From NCBI RefSeq assembly GCF_900105165.1, contig NZ_LT629740.1:5022001-5086000 (forward strand): a stretch of DNA of 64,000 nt. The letters run 5' to 3'. The stretch comes from Mucilaginibacter mallensis. Its GTDB lineage: Bacteria > Bacteroidota > Bacteroidia > Sphingobacteriales > Sphingobacteriaceae. The first letter of the stretch is position 1, and every line of letters starts with the position of its first letter. Positions 36,233 to 44,323 of this stretch are shown one piece after another. The position numbers and the translations under genes were made by a program. Below the pieces are notes generated by a model that was not told the origin of the DNA, searched no databases, and saw only the letters and a list, made by a program, of their open reading frames with translations.

Positions 36233-36251
36233 ACCGCATAAAATAAACGAT

Positions 36252-36632
36252 ATGGATTTCCCAGCAGCATTAAAATACACAAAAGACCACGAGTGGATAA
36301 AAGTTGAAGGTAACGACGCCTACATAGGCATAACCGAATTTGCACAGCGCGAACTGGGCGATATTGTTTATGTTGATATCCCGTCATTAGGAAAAGAGGT
36401 TGCCCAGGAAGAAGTTTTTGGTACAGTTGAAGCTGTGAAAACAGTATCAGACCTATTTATGCCTATAACCGGCACTATCAGTGAGATCAACCCTAAGCTT
36501 GACAGCCAGCCAGAGCTGGTAAACAGCGACCCTTACGGTGATGGCTGGATGGTGAAGATCAGCCTGCAAAATGTTGCCGATGTTGATGCTCTTTTATCTG
36601 CCGATGAATACAAAGCAATCATTGGCGAATAA
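36252..36632 (+). CDS. gcvH: Glycine cleavage system H protein
   Basis: A 126-residue lipoyl carrier that shuttles the aminomethyl group of glycine between the P, T and L proteins. The lipoylated Lys is K63 in VEAVKTVSDLF, and the family segments TKDHEWIKVEG, GITEFAQRELGDIVYVD and NSDPYGDGWMVKI are intact and in the usual places. The other glycine-cleavage genes are not in this window, so gcvH is unlinked. Its stop is followed immediately by the VanZ-like gene, whose ATG begins at the next base, indicating cotranscription. Confidence 0.97.
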   Translation: MDFPAALKYTKDHEWIKVEGNDAYIGITEFAQRELGDIVYVDIPSLGKEVAQEEVFGTVEAVKTVSDLFMPITGTISEINPKLDSQPELVNSDPYGDGWMVKISLQNVADVDALLSADEYKAIIGE

Positions 36633-37031
36633 ATGAACCGCATTTTCAAATATTACGGGCTCACTATTTTGTGGGCCCTATTTGTTTTACTAATGTGCTC
36701 CATAAAAATGGGGAAGGTCTCGGAATCCTCCCTCTTCTTCCCCGGGTTTGACAAACTGGTACATTGCGGTTTTTTCTTTGTTTTTGTTGTCTTTTTTAGT
36801 ACTGCTATCATAAGGCAACATAATTACCCCTTTTTACCGTTTAAATACGCATTACTTATTGTGGTAGCCGCCATACTTTTTGGTGGTGGGATTGAGTTAC
36901 TACAAGCATATGTATTTACCTGGCGTGATGGCAGTTGGGATGACCTTTTTGCCGATACCGTTGGTGTTTTAATGGGGATGTATAGTGTTTTAGTTACAGC
37001 AGCAGCTATTAATAATCATGTCAAAAAATAA
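36633..37031 (+). CDS. VanZ-like family membrane protein
   Basis: A 132-residue inner-membrane protein with four hydrophobic segments (LTILWALFVLLMCSI, FDKLVHCGFFFVFVVFF, YALLIVVAAILFGGGIELLQ, FADTVGVLMGMYSVLVTA). The VanZ-family signature is visible: DKLVHCGFF, GGIELLQ and the C-terminal WDDLFADTVGVLMG. The function of VanZ-like proteins outside glycopeptide resistance is unclear. It begins directly after gcvH and overlaps the start of a tiny lipoprotein gene by 14 bases. A gcvH-VanZ arrangement occurs in other Sphingobacteriaceae as I recall; that needs checking. Confidence 0.88.
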   Translation: MNRIFKYYGLTILWALFVLLMCSIKMGKVSESSLFFPGFDKLVHCGFFFVFVVFFSTAIIRQHNYPFLPFKYALLIVVAAILFGGGIELLQAYVFTWRDGSWDDLFADTVGVLMGMYSVLVTAAAINNHVKK

Positions 37032-37122
37032 GATCATATTTTTACTACTCATCGTGCTTTTAATAGGCCTGTCATCATGCGGTATATTTAAAGGCTGCGG
37101 CTGTCCAACGTTTGGGAAGTGA
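37018..37122 (+). CDS. Tiny cysteine-rich lipoprotein (34 residues)
   Basis: This frame starts at an ATG overlapping the end of the VanZ-like gene and stops at a TGA at 37120-37122. The protein begins MSKNKIIFLLLIVLLIGL, then a lipobox SSC (Cys21) and the short mature part CGIFKGCGCPTFGK, with two further Cys (27 and 29). A basic start, hydrophobic core and lipobox make a complete lipoprotein signal, so a mature lipid-anchored peptide of only 14 residues is predicted. Translational coupling to the VanZ gene is suggested by the overlap. Too short for most gene callers. Function unknown. Confidence 0.65.
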   Translation: MSKNKIIFLLLIVLLIGLSSCGIFKGCGCPTFGK

Positions 37123-37147
37123 TGTAATTTGAAATTTCTTCCCAAGT

Positions 37148-37860
37148 GTCATTGCGAGGACCGAAGTCATCCCTAACTGTACAGGGCGAATTTGCATGCC
37201 GTTGCCTTATCGCTTCGAATCGCTTGTCGCTAAGACGTCACTTTTTTTCGCAAGTTGTTTGTTTTTTAAGGCGCTCAAGAGGGCTCCGCCGTTTGTCTTG
37301 ATACAAAAAGTAACCAAAAAAATCAAGACAACAAGGATGCTTCCCCCGCTCCCTGCCGGTTCTTCACGCTTTTTTCGCTGTTCGGTACTTCGTACCTTAC
37401 ATCACACAAAAAGCTAAACCGGCATTCCCGCCTGCACTGGCCCGCCCTTGTTGTCAGAGGCCTACGTTTTTTAAATCACGGTTCACTTAAAATTGTCATT
37501 GCGAGGAGGAACGACGAAGCAATCTCGTCGCGTTCAATATGCAAGCGACGAGATTGCCGCGCTATCGCTCGCAATGACAAAAGGGTATATTTGCTTTCTC
37601 TCCCCCGTCAGTAGAACAGCTTCGGGCGAAATCAGGCAAAACAATGGTGGCCTTGTGGGCGGCAGGGCATAGGAAATATTTGCAGCGCATGGGCCCGTGC
37701 GCGCAATATGGCCGCAAAAAGATTCCAGCCCAGGTTTTGCCTGATTTGCAGGGGAGGCCCGTGCGGCAAAGAAGCCTAATCTACTGACTTGATTTTTTGT
37801 TTCTTTTGTATCAAGACAAAAGAAATAGGCCTTAGCGGCTATGAGCGATACCTTGCGACT
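37148..37860 (+). repeat. Compound structured repeat, copy A
   Basis: First of three related non-coding elements. From left to right: an outer GTCATTGCGAGGA arm; a hairpin with loop CTTGAT (near 37292-37312); a left module bounded by GACAACAAGG (37327-37336) and CCTTGTTGTC (37446-37455); a nested palindromic repeat (37495-37578); a right module closed by AAATCAGGCAAAAC (37629-37642) and GTTTTGCCTGATTT (37734-37747); an end hairpin TTTCTTTTGT-ATCAAG-ACAAAAGAAA (37800-37825); and GCGGCTATGAGCG. It covers most of the 859-base gap before the helicase gene. Short open frames in it are not conserved between copies in coding frame, so it is read as non-coding. Confidence 0.85.
37495..37578. repeat. 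Palindromic repeat nested in compound element copy A
   Basis: GTCATTGCGAGG...GCAATGAC palindrome with inner arms GCAATCTCGTCGC and GCGACGAGATTGC. Copies B and C have unrelated sequence at this place, so it seems to have inserted at the junction between the two modules of copy A. Confidence 0.75.
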
Positions 37861-37981
37861 TAATAAGCAAGCTCAACAAACTTATCACTCAAACCCATCA
37901 TCATTCCAACAACTTAACTACCACACATTACTACCAACCCAACAATTTTTCCTATCTTGCCTACCTCACCTTAAAAAGACA

Positions 37982-39199
37982 GTGACATTTCAGGATTTCA
38001 ATTTTAACGAACATTTATTAGAAGGCGTTCTAAGCATGGGGTACACCACCCCTACTCCTATACAGGAAATGGCCATCCCGGCTATTTTAAAAGGCGACGA
38101 CCTTATAGCCTGCGCGCAAACAGGCACCGGAAAAACAGGAGCATTTTTATTGCCTGTTTTGAACATGATCAGCAATAATCACGAAGAAAAAACCAGCACC
38201 CTTATATTAACGCCAACCCGCGAACTTGCCCAGCAAATTGATCAGCAGGTTGAAGGGCTTGCCTACTTTACCGGCATCAGCTCCATAGCAGTTTTTGGCG
38301 GTGGCGATGGTATAGTTTATGAACAACAGCGCCGTGGCATACAGAATAATGTGAACATTATTATAGCTACGCCGGGCAGACTGATCGCCCACCTAACATC
38401 GGGTGTGTTAAAGCTTAACCATATTAAATATCTAATATTGGATGAAGCCGACCGCATGCTGGATATGGGTTTCTCTGACGATATTATGCGTATTGTAAGC
38501 TATCTGCCAAAGCACAGGCAAACCCTGCTGTTTTCGGCAACAATGCCGGGACGTATCCGCAATATGGCAAAGGCTGTATTACATAATCCGCAACAAATAA
38601 ATATCGCGATATCACAACCCGCAGTAGGTATCGATCAACAGGTGTACCTGGTGAACGATCACCAGAAAACGCCTTTGATACAGTTGCTTTTAAAAGAAGG
38701 CGGCTATGTTAGCGCCATCATATTCGCATCGACTAAGGACAAGGTAAAAGAGGTTTATAAACAGCTAAAGGCTGTGCATATAAAAGTAAATGCTTTCCAC
38801 TCCGACCTTGAGCAGAACGAACGTGAAGAGATCCTCCTGAAATTCAAGAATAAGTTATTGCCGGTTATCATCGGTACCGACGCGCTTTCAAGAGGGATTG
38901 ATGTGGAAGGTATCGACCTGGTGATCAACTATGACGCGCCATCCGATCCGGAGGATTATATCCACCGTATAGGCCGTACTGCGCGTGCCGAAACTACAGG
39001 TACTGCCATTACTTTTGTAAATGACCGCGACCAGCGTAAGCTGAAAAATATAGAGGATATGATTGATAAACAAATCCGTCGCATCCCATTACCCGAAGTG
39101 CTGGGTGATCCTACGCTGATAAAACAAGCCCCGCATAAACCACGAGGTGGCGGTGGTGGTGGTAAAAACAGGCGTAAGGGCGGTCCGAGGAAACAGTAG
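37982..39199 (+). CDS. DEAD-box RNA helicase
   Basis: ATP-dependent RNA helicase of about 405 residues with all core motifs: Q motif (GYTTPTPIQEMA), motif I AQTGTGKTG, Ia PTRELAQQ, motif II DEAD in LDEADRMLDMG, motif III SAT, motif V TDALSRGIDV and motif VI HRIGRTAR. A basic Gly-rich tail (RGGGGGGKNRRKGG) probably binds RNA. The GTG at 37982 gives the usual family start TFQDFNF. An in-frame ATG at 37841 would add 47 residues, but this lies in the end of the repeat element and its composition is unlike the family. Roles in ribosome assembly and mRNA turnover are expected for RhlE-type proteins. Confidence 0.93.
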   Translation: MTFQDFNFNEHLLEGVLSMGYTTPTPIQEMAIPAILKGDDLIACAQTGTGKTGAFLLPVLNMISNNHEEKTSTLILTPTRELAQQIDQQVEGLAYFTGISSIAVFGGGDGIVYEQQRRGIQNNVNIIIATPGRLIAHLTSGVLKLNHIKYLILDEADRMLDMGFSDDIMRIVSYLPKHRQTLLFSATMPGRIRNMAKAVLHNPQQINIAISQPAVGIDQQVYLVNDHQKTPLIQLLLKEGGYVSAIIFASTKDKVKEVYKQLKAVHIKVNAFHSDLEQNEREEILLKFKNKLLPVIIGTDALSRGIDVEGIDLVINYDAPSDPEDYIHRIGRTARAETTGTAITFVNDRDQRKLKNIEDMIDKQIRRIPLPEVLGDPTLIKQAPHKPRGGGGGGKNRRKGGPRKQ

Positions 39200-39215
39200 T
39201 GTTTCCGACAAAATA

Positions 39216-39304
39216 TCATTTCGACCGGAGGGAGAAATCCTCTTCCTTATGCAATTGCGTTAATATAAGGCGTAGAAGATTTCTCTCTATCGCTCGAAAT
39301 GACA
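39216..39304. repeat. Palindromic repeat, GTCATTTCGA family, mixed arms
   Basis: Outer arms TCATTTCGA/TCGAAATGA pair. Left inner arm CCGGAGGGAGAAATCC belongs to the subtype seen at 40910; the right inner arm TTTCTCTCTATCGC belongs to another subtype. Convergent gene gap. Confidence 0.75.
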
Positions 39305-39318
39305 AGGGCTAAAACCCG

Positions 39319-39347
39319 GCTTACTAAGTTTTCGAAACTTCGTAAGC
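39319..39347. terminator. Hairpin between convergent helicase and DinB genes
   Basis: GCTTACTAAGTTT and AAACTTCGTAAGC pair with one mismatch around a TCG loop. Almost the same stem occurs at 63322-63350 (CTTACGAAGTTT). Probable terminator for one or both flanking genes; also a small repeat family. Confidence 0.55.
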
Positions 39348-39358
39348 ATGTTCAAACA

Positions 39359-39874
39359 TTACTCCTGCTCCTGCAATTCAAATTCCACTTCATCGGCACT
39401 TGGACCATAACTACCGGGAATAGGGATATTCAATAACCTTAAGAATACGCCTAATTGCGCCCGGTGATGAATTATCTGGCTTATGGACACCCTTACTACT
39501 TCGGCTTTAGTATTGGTCATATATACGGCATCGCCATTGCGTAACACCCATTTTTGTTCCAGAACTTCTTCGCTGGTGGCCGCTAATTGCGCCCTTCCAT
39601 CTGCAAAATTCTTTTCAAAATAAGCCAATAGTTCGGTGTTGTTATTTATTACTACAGGCTCATACGGGTTGTTGGCAAAATCAAGTCCATCAGTGGTAAG
39701 CGCCATAGTCACCCAAGCCGGCAGCTCGGCAATATGGGTTGCAAGGCGACGGATGGTCATACTTTTTGGGTGTGGCTGCCAGTCATATTTGTCATTCGGA
39801 ACGCGTTCAAGCATTTTGCGAACGGTTTGAGCTTCTTCGTCAAATTCCTTTAAAAACATCTTGATGATCTCCAT
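39359..39874 (-). CDS. DinB family protein
   Basis: A 171-residue four-helix DinB/YfiT-like protein. The conserved His residues are in RRLATHIAELPAWV (near 47) and SQIIHHRAQLGVFL (near 141), the usual metal ligands of DinB-like thiol-S-transferase folds. The ending LNIPIPGSYGPSADE is common in the Bacteroidota subgroup. The family includes bacillithiol- and mycothiol-related transferases as well as proteins of unknown role; the substrate cannot be assigned here. Its neighbours offer no hint. Confidence 0.9.
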   Translation of the reverse strand: MEIIKMFLKEFDEEAQTVRKMLERVPNDKYDWQPHPKSMTIRRLATHIAELPAWVTMALTTDGLDFANNPYEPVVINNNTELLAYFEKNFADGRAQLAATSEEVLEQKWVLRNGDAVYMTNTKAEVVRVSISQIIHHRAQLGVFLRLLNIPIPGSYGPSADEVEFELQEQE

Positions 39875-39967
39875 AATTTTAATTGTTTAAGTTTTACAAT
39901 ACAAATAAACCATGGGCTAGTGACAGCAGTATGTCAGTAGCTTTTTAAAAAAGTATAAATACTTTTT

Positions 39968-40078
39968 TGGTATCAAGTAGTTAGTATCAGGTATCAAGAT
40001 TTTTTTATTTTGAACTGACAGATAACGATTCTGCTATTATTTTTTGTCTTGATACCTGATACTAGCTACTTGATACTT
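39968..40078. repeat. Inverted repeat, GTATCAAGTAGCTAGTATCAG family, second copy
   Basis: Left arm TATCAAGTAGTTAGTATCAG plus GTATCAAGA, right arm TCTTGATACCTGATACTAGC plus TACTTGATAC. Middle sequence differs from the copy at 33692-33833 while the arms are alike. Lies before the NIPSNAP gene start. Confidence 0.8.
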
Positions 40079-40105
40079 AATTTAGAGCATCCAATTATCC
40101 CAACC

Positions 40106-40897
40106 ATGAAAAGGCGTTCATTTGTAAAGGCATCTATATTAACCGGCGCAGCAAGCACTGTATTACCCGGTATCACAATGGCAGCAAACAGCAGCAAAAA
40201 ATCAGGTCAGCAATTGTATGAGCTGCGGGTATATACCCTGAAAACTGACACACAGCAAAAGCTTGTGGAAGATTATCTGCAAAACGCCGCCATACCGGCC
40301 CTGAACCGTTTAGGTAGTAACCCCATAGGTGTATTTACTGAGCTAAAACCCGATGTGCAAACCAGGATATTTGTGCTGATTCCTTATAAATCAGCTGATG
40401 ATTTTTTGAAAGTTCAGGACAAGCTAATGGCCGATAGTACATATCTGCAGCAAGCATCGGCCTACCTGAATGCGCCGTTAAGCGCCCCGGCTTATGATCG
40501 TATTGAAAGCTCATTGCTACAGGCATTTAAAGATATGCCCAAGCTGGAAACACCCGGACAGCAAAAGCGGATATTTGAATTGCGCCGTTATGAGAGCCCC
40601 ACCGAGGCATCGGGCAAAAAGAAAATAGAGATGTTTAATGAAGCAGGTGAAATAGGCATATTTAAACGACTTGGCTTTAAACCAGTTTTCTACAGTGAAA
40701 CACTAATAGGAACTTTCCGCCCGAATTTGGTTTATATGATCACCTTTGATGATATGGATGCGCACGATCATTTATGGAAAGCCTTTGGAAATGACCCGGA
40801 TTGGAAAAAGATAAGCACCTCGCCCGAGTATCCCAATGAGATTGTATCGCACATAACATCAACCATGCTGGTGCCGGCAGGTTATTCGCAGATATAG
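40106..40897 (+). CDS. NIPSNAP-domain protein, exported
   Basis: A 263-residue protein with a Tat-like signal (KRRSFVKASILTGAAST, then LPGITMAA). Two NIPSNAP domains follow: YELRVYTLKTDTQQKLVED near 35 and RIFELRRYESPTEASGKKK near 150, each starting with the typical 'ELR-Y' strand of this ferredoxin-like fold. Function is unknown. The open frame also starts at 40049, but that part lies in the palindromic repeat, so the ATG at 40106 is used. Bacteroidota often carry exported two-domain NIPSNAP proteins near sugar-related genes; none is adjacent here. Confidence 0.88.
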   Translation: MKRRSFVKASILTGAASTVLPGITMAANSSKKSGQQLYELRVYTLKTDTQQKLVEDYLQNAAIPALNRLGSNPIGVFTELKPDVQTRIFVLIPYKSADDFLKVQDKLMADSTYLQQASAYLNAPLSAPAYDRIESSLLQAFKDMPKLETPGQQKRIFELRRYESPTEASGKKKIEMFNEAGEIGIFKRLGFKPVFYSETLIGTFRPNLVYMITFDDMDAHDHLWKAFGNDPDWKKISTSPEYPNEIVSHITSTMLVPAGYSQI

Positions 40898-40909
40898 TTT
40901 TATCCTCAT

Positions 40910-40999
40910 TGTCATTTCGACCGGAGGGAGAAATCTTCTTCGATTTGCAAAGCGGTTATGCAGGTTGTAGAAGATTTCTCCCTCCGGTCGAAATGACAA
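40910..40999. repeat. Palindromic repeat, GTCATTTCGACCGGAGGGAG subtype, intact
   Basis: TTGTCATTTCGACCGGAGGG and CCCTCCGGTCGAAATGACAA form a long perfect stem around a loop containing a GCGGTTATGCA sequence also present in the copy at 1167. The best-paired member of its family in this window. Confidence 0.85.
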
Positions 41000-41062
41000 T
41001 TGGTCCAATAAATATTTTAATAAATCAATCACCTACAGGCTAAATCTATCGTATATGTGTAT

Positions 41063-41611
41063 ATGAAAACTATCAACCTTAAAAATTCTTTCATGGCCTT
41101 GGCTTGTATGCTGGTACTTTTTTGCAGCTGCAGCCATGCGCAAAGCAGTAAAAAGCTTGACGTGGGCGACCATGTTCCCGCATTTACTTTGTACGACCAA
41201 GATGGAAAATCATTTACTGTGAATGATTATATCGGCAAAAAAGTGCTGGTAATTTATTTTTATCCCAAGGATGAAAGCATGGTTTGTACCAAGGAAGCCT
41301 GTGCTTTCCGCGATAGTTTTGACCAGTTCACCAAAGCCGGTGCGATGGTTATTGGTGTAAATGGAGGTACCGTTGCTAGTCATAAAGAATTTCAGCAGCA
41401 CTATAAACTACCTTTCACTTTATTAAGCGATCCGGATAACAAGGTGTACAACCTATTTGGCGTAAAAGGTAAAATGTTCTTCAGCGGTCGTGAAACTTTT
41501 GTGATCGACCTGACCGGCAAAATAGTTTATACCCATGAAGCCATGCTTGAGGGCAAGGAGCATGCCGATGATGCCCTGCAATTTGTTAAAGCAGCCAATG
41601 CCAAACAGTAA
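41063..41611 (+). CDS. Peroxiredoxin, Bcp/PrxQ-like, lipoprotein-like signal
   Basis: A 182-residue thiol peroxidase. Active-site region YPKDESMVCTKEACAFRD holds the peroxidatic Cys75 and a second Cys80 five residues later, the classic atypical 2-Cys PrxQ/Bcp layout; it carries SMV where most Bcp proteins have TPG. Further family marks are FTLLSDPDNKVYNLFGV and GRETFVIDLTGKIV. Start: GTG at 41057 opens the frame but ATG at 41063 is preferred. The hydrophobic start contains LFCSCSHAQ, so it is exported, perhaps as a lipoprotein, unusual for Bcp but common in Bacteroidota. Confidence 0.9.
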   Translation: MKTINLKNSFMALACMLVLFCSCSHAQSSKKLDVGDHVPAFTLYDQDGKSFTVNDYIGKKVLVIYFYPKDESMVCTKEACAFRDSFDQFTKAGAMVIGVNGGTVASHKEFQQHYKLPFTLLSDPDNKVYNLFGVKGKMFFSGRETFVIDLTGKIVYTHEAMLEGKEHADDALQFVKAANAKQ

Positions 41612-41721
41612 TGATCGCATTTCTGAGACATGACTTAAATATTGATGCCAGCAAAGCGGAAATTATGCCGTTATTTGGACATACTTACGGTCAAAACCCG
41701 ATGGTAAGTCATTATTTATAA
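41611..41721 (+). CDS. Possible small ORF (36 residues), unrecognised
   Basis: An ATG overlaps the last base of the peroxiredoxin stop codon, and the frame runs for 36 residues (MIAFLRHDLNIDASKAEIMP at the start) to 41721, nine bases before the next gene. Overlapping start and position within a probable operon suggest translation, but the sequence has no recognised family, signal or membrane helix. It may be a leftover of a decayed gene. Confidence 0.3.
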   Translation: MIAFLRHDLNIDASKAEIMPLFGHTYGQNPMVSHYL

Positions 41722-41730
41722 AGAACAGGC

Positions 41731-42867
41731 ATGATCCGTTTAGTATTCATTGTAATTTTCTTTTTGATTTCGTTATTGGCCATTTTCAGGGCCCCGGCTT
41801 ATTATTTCTGGCTGCTGGCTATTGGTGTAACGGAGTTTCCGTTAGTTTTTGCATTTATAACCTTGCTGCTGATAGGCAGCGGGCAATGGGTGCACAAATA
41901 CCAGTTGGCAGGTACAGTTATCGGGTTTGTTAGTGTTGTACTTTTCCTGTCGCCAATTGTGCGGGCGTACATCATTGCCACAAATTTAAAAGCTGATATG
42001 GAGCAATCATTAGGATCAGTGGCAAGAGTCAATCCCTTGCAGCCATTTGATTTCTGGAATCTGTTAAATCTCTCTAAACAAATTGAATCACATGATGCTG
42101 TTTCAATGAGCATCTTGAAGTACGTTACTTATCAGGATACTTCGCTGACACTGGATTATTATCCAACAGAAACTCCCAACAGGCCATGTGTTATTGTAAT
42201 TCACGGTGGTTCATGGAGCAGTGGCGATAGCAAGCAATTGCCTGAGCTGAACAGTTTTTTGGCCTGGAACGGTTATAACATAGCTGCTATCAATTACCGC
42301 CTGGCACTGAAATGGCAAACACCTGCGCCTGTTGAAGATGTAGCCAATGCCATTAAATACCTGAAACAACATGCAACTGAACTGCATATTGATACCAACC
42401 AATTTGTGTTACTGGGCCGTTCAGCCGGGGCACAGATAGCATTGCTGGCTGCATATACTTTGCATGATAGTTCAATTAAAGGGGTGGTAGATTTTTACGG
42501 CCCTGCCGATATGGTTTGGGGCTATTCCATCCCTTCAAACCCGTTAGTGATGGATTCACGCAAGGTAATGGTGAATTATATTGGCGGTACTTATGAACAG
42601 GTGCCGCAGAAGTATGTAGCCTGCTCTCCAATTGAGTTTGTTGACAGGCAATCACCGCCTACACTCATCCTGCATGGTGAAAATGATGTGCTGGTAGCTT
42701 ACGAGCACAGCCGCAGATTAAACGAGAAACTACAGCAGAACGGCATAAAACACTATTGGCTCAAACTACCCTGGGCCACTCATGGCTTTGATTTTACCTT
42801 GAATGGGCCGGGCGGACAATTATCAACTTACGCGGTATTGCAATTTTTAAATACAACCACTAAATAG
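41731..42867 (+). CDS. Alpha/beta hydrolase (esterase/lipase type) with N-terminal membrane segments
   Basis: A 378-residue enzyme. Residues 1-90 contain about three hydrophobic helices (LVFIVIFFLISLLAIF, AFITLLLIGSG, IGFVSVVLFLSPIV). The rest is an alpha/beta hydrolase: oxyanion motif VIHGGSWSSGD, nucleophile Ser in LLGRSAGAQIALL, Asp in LHGENDVLVAYEH and His in WATHGFDF. The HGG-type motif fits the BD-FAE/hormone-sensitive-lipase-like carboxylesterases. It is membrane-anchored with the catalytic part probably outside the inner membrane, though topology was not computed. Substrate unknown. Confidence 0.88.
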   Translation: MIRLVFIVIFFLISLLAIFRAPAYYFWLLAIGVTEFPLVFAFITLLLIGSGQWVHKYQLAGTVIGFVSVVLFLSPIVRAYIIATNLKADMEQSLGSVARVNPLQPFDFWNLLNLSKQIESHDAVSMSILKYVTYQDTSLTLDYYPTETPNRPCVIVIHGGSWSSGDSKQLPELNSFLAWNGYNIAAINYRLALKWQTPAPVEDVANAIKYLKQHATELHIDTNQFVLLGRSAGAQIALLAAYTLHDSSIKGVVDFYGPADMVWGYSIPSNPLVMDSRKVMVNYIGGTYEQVPQKYVACSPIEFVDRQSPPTLILHGENDVLVAYEHSRRLNEKLQQNGIKHYWLKLPWATHGFDFTLNGPGGQLSTYAVLQFLNTTTK

Positions 42868-42913
42868 TTTTCAATACTCAGAGAATGCGAACTGCCCACT
42901 GAGAACTGCAAAT

Positions 42914-44257
42914 TTACGCCCTTCTTCTCTCCCTGAAACGGGTAAAGAAAATTACTGCCAGCAGGCAGAGTGCGAAGCCGCAGATGCCGTTCAGGCGCAG
43001 GCCGTAATCATTGCCGGGATCTTTACCATAAACGGTAAGCAATGCAAATAGGGCAATGCCTAATGTTTGCCCCAGCTTTACAAACAGGTATTTTACAGCG
43101 AAGAACATACCTTCGCGGTTTTCCTTGGTGCGTTTGGCATCATCCTGGGCTATTTCGGCAAGTATGGCGTTGGGTAATATGCCAAGTGCCGCCAGCGGGA
43201 AACTGGCACCGATCAACAAAAAATAGATCTGTGCATGTGGTGATATGGGGAATTTTCCCAGGAAATAAATGGTAACAAAAACAAGACTCAATAAGCCAAA
43301 AGAGAATAACACAATAGGTTTTTTGCCAATCTTTTTCGACAAGTAATTGATGAGCGGATAAAACATGAGTGATATAATAACCATTACACCCAATAATGGG
43401 CCGCCTTCTGATTCAGGTAAGCCAAGTAGTACCGTCACAAAAAACAGCAGTCCGCTTGATATGATACTGAGTGCCATGTAGAACGAAAAATCAGAGATAA
43501 GGTAATACTTGAAATTACGATTACTAAACGTAGCACGCACGGCAGGCAACAAAGGCAGATGTGAAGGTTTACCTGCGGAATATTTCTTTTCATCAATAAA
43601 AAACACCGGCACCAGCATTGCCAGTCCGGCGAAAGTACATAGACCCCAAATAGTGTATTGCACGGCAGAATCCCTGCTTTGTACTTTAAGAAAATGCTGC
43701 ACCAAATCGGCATAATTATTTACCAGTCCGGCAATTACCATCCCCAACACAAAGCCAACCTGCTGAAATGATGATAGCTTTACCTTTTCTGCAGCGGTTT
43801 CGGTAACTTCTGGTAATAAAGCATTATATGGGATAATATAGCTGGTTACACTCATAAAAAAGCAAATGAGCGTAAACGTTAGCCATATGGCATTGTGGGT
43901 GCTTTCGGTCTTGGTAAGCGGGCAAAATGTTAAGCAACAAAACACTACAGCGGGCAAAATGGCCCATTTCATGAAAGGGATGCGCCTGCCATTGGGGTTG
44001 GTGCTCTTATCACTTAGCGAAGCGATGAAAGGATCAAAAATGGCATCAACAAACCTGCCTGATGCTGCAATAACCGACATGATATTCAATACACCGAAAA
44101 GCATCAGTTGCGGAATGAGCGGCTTTAAACCGGCATTGTTTGGCGGCAGGTAAAAGTAAGGCAGCATCACGATGATAATATTGGTCATCATACTCCACCC
44201 TATCATACCGCAGGCATAAGCTATCTGTTTTCTGAGCGGGAATCTTTCAGCAGGCAT
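42914..44257 (-). CDS. MFS transporter, GPH (glycoside-pentoside-hexuronide) symporter type
   Basis: A 447-residue transporter with twelve helices and the GPH/MelB-type start KQIAYACGMIGWSMMTN, then FVDAIFDPFIASLSDKSTN (the conserved D-P-D-motif region of GPH symporters) and NGRRIPFMKWAILP. GPH members couple sugar uptake to Na+ or H+. The substrate is not evident and no sugar gene is adjacent. Strand and start (ATG at 44257) are clear. The gene ends 46 bases from the end of the convergent hydrolase gene. Confidence 0.9.
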   Translation of the reverse strand: MPAERFPLRKQIAYACGMIGWSMMTNIIIVMLPYFYLPPNNAGLKPLIPQLMLFGVLNIMSVIAASGRFVDAIFDPFIASLSDKSTNPNGRRIPFMKWAILPAVVFCCLTFCPLTKTESTHNAIWLTFTLICFFMSVTSYIIPYNALLPEVTETAAEKVKLSSFQQVGFVLGMVIAGLVNNYADLVQHFLKVQSRDSAVQYTIWGLCTFAGLAMLVPVFFIDEKKYSAGKPSHLPLLPAVRATFSNRNFKYYLISDFSFYMALSIISSGLLFFVTVLLGLPESEGGPLLGVMVIISLMFYPLINYLSKKIGKKPIVLFSFGLLSLVFVTIYFLGKFPISPHAQIYFLLIGASFPLAALGILPNAILAEIAQDDAKRTKENREGMFFAVKYLFVKLGQTLGIALFALLTVYGKDPGNDYGLRLNGICGFALCLLAVIFFTRFRERRRA

Positions 44258-44323
44258 TTACCTGCAATATGCAAAATATTAGATGAAAATTGGATGAGAG
44301 AATTGCTCTAAGCCCAAAACTGT

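Noticed and set aside
35506..36251. Glycine riboswitch before gcvH
   Set aside because: Only about 20 bases separate the -7 element from the ATG, too short for an aptamer.
37148..37860. Insertion sequence with terminal inverted repeats
   Set aside because: No transposase frame or clear target duplication; it is better described as a non-autonomous structured repeat.
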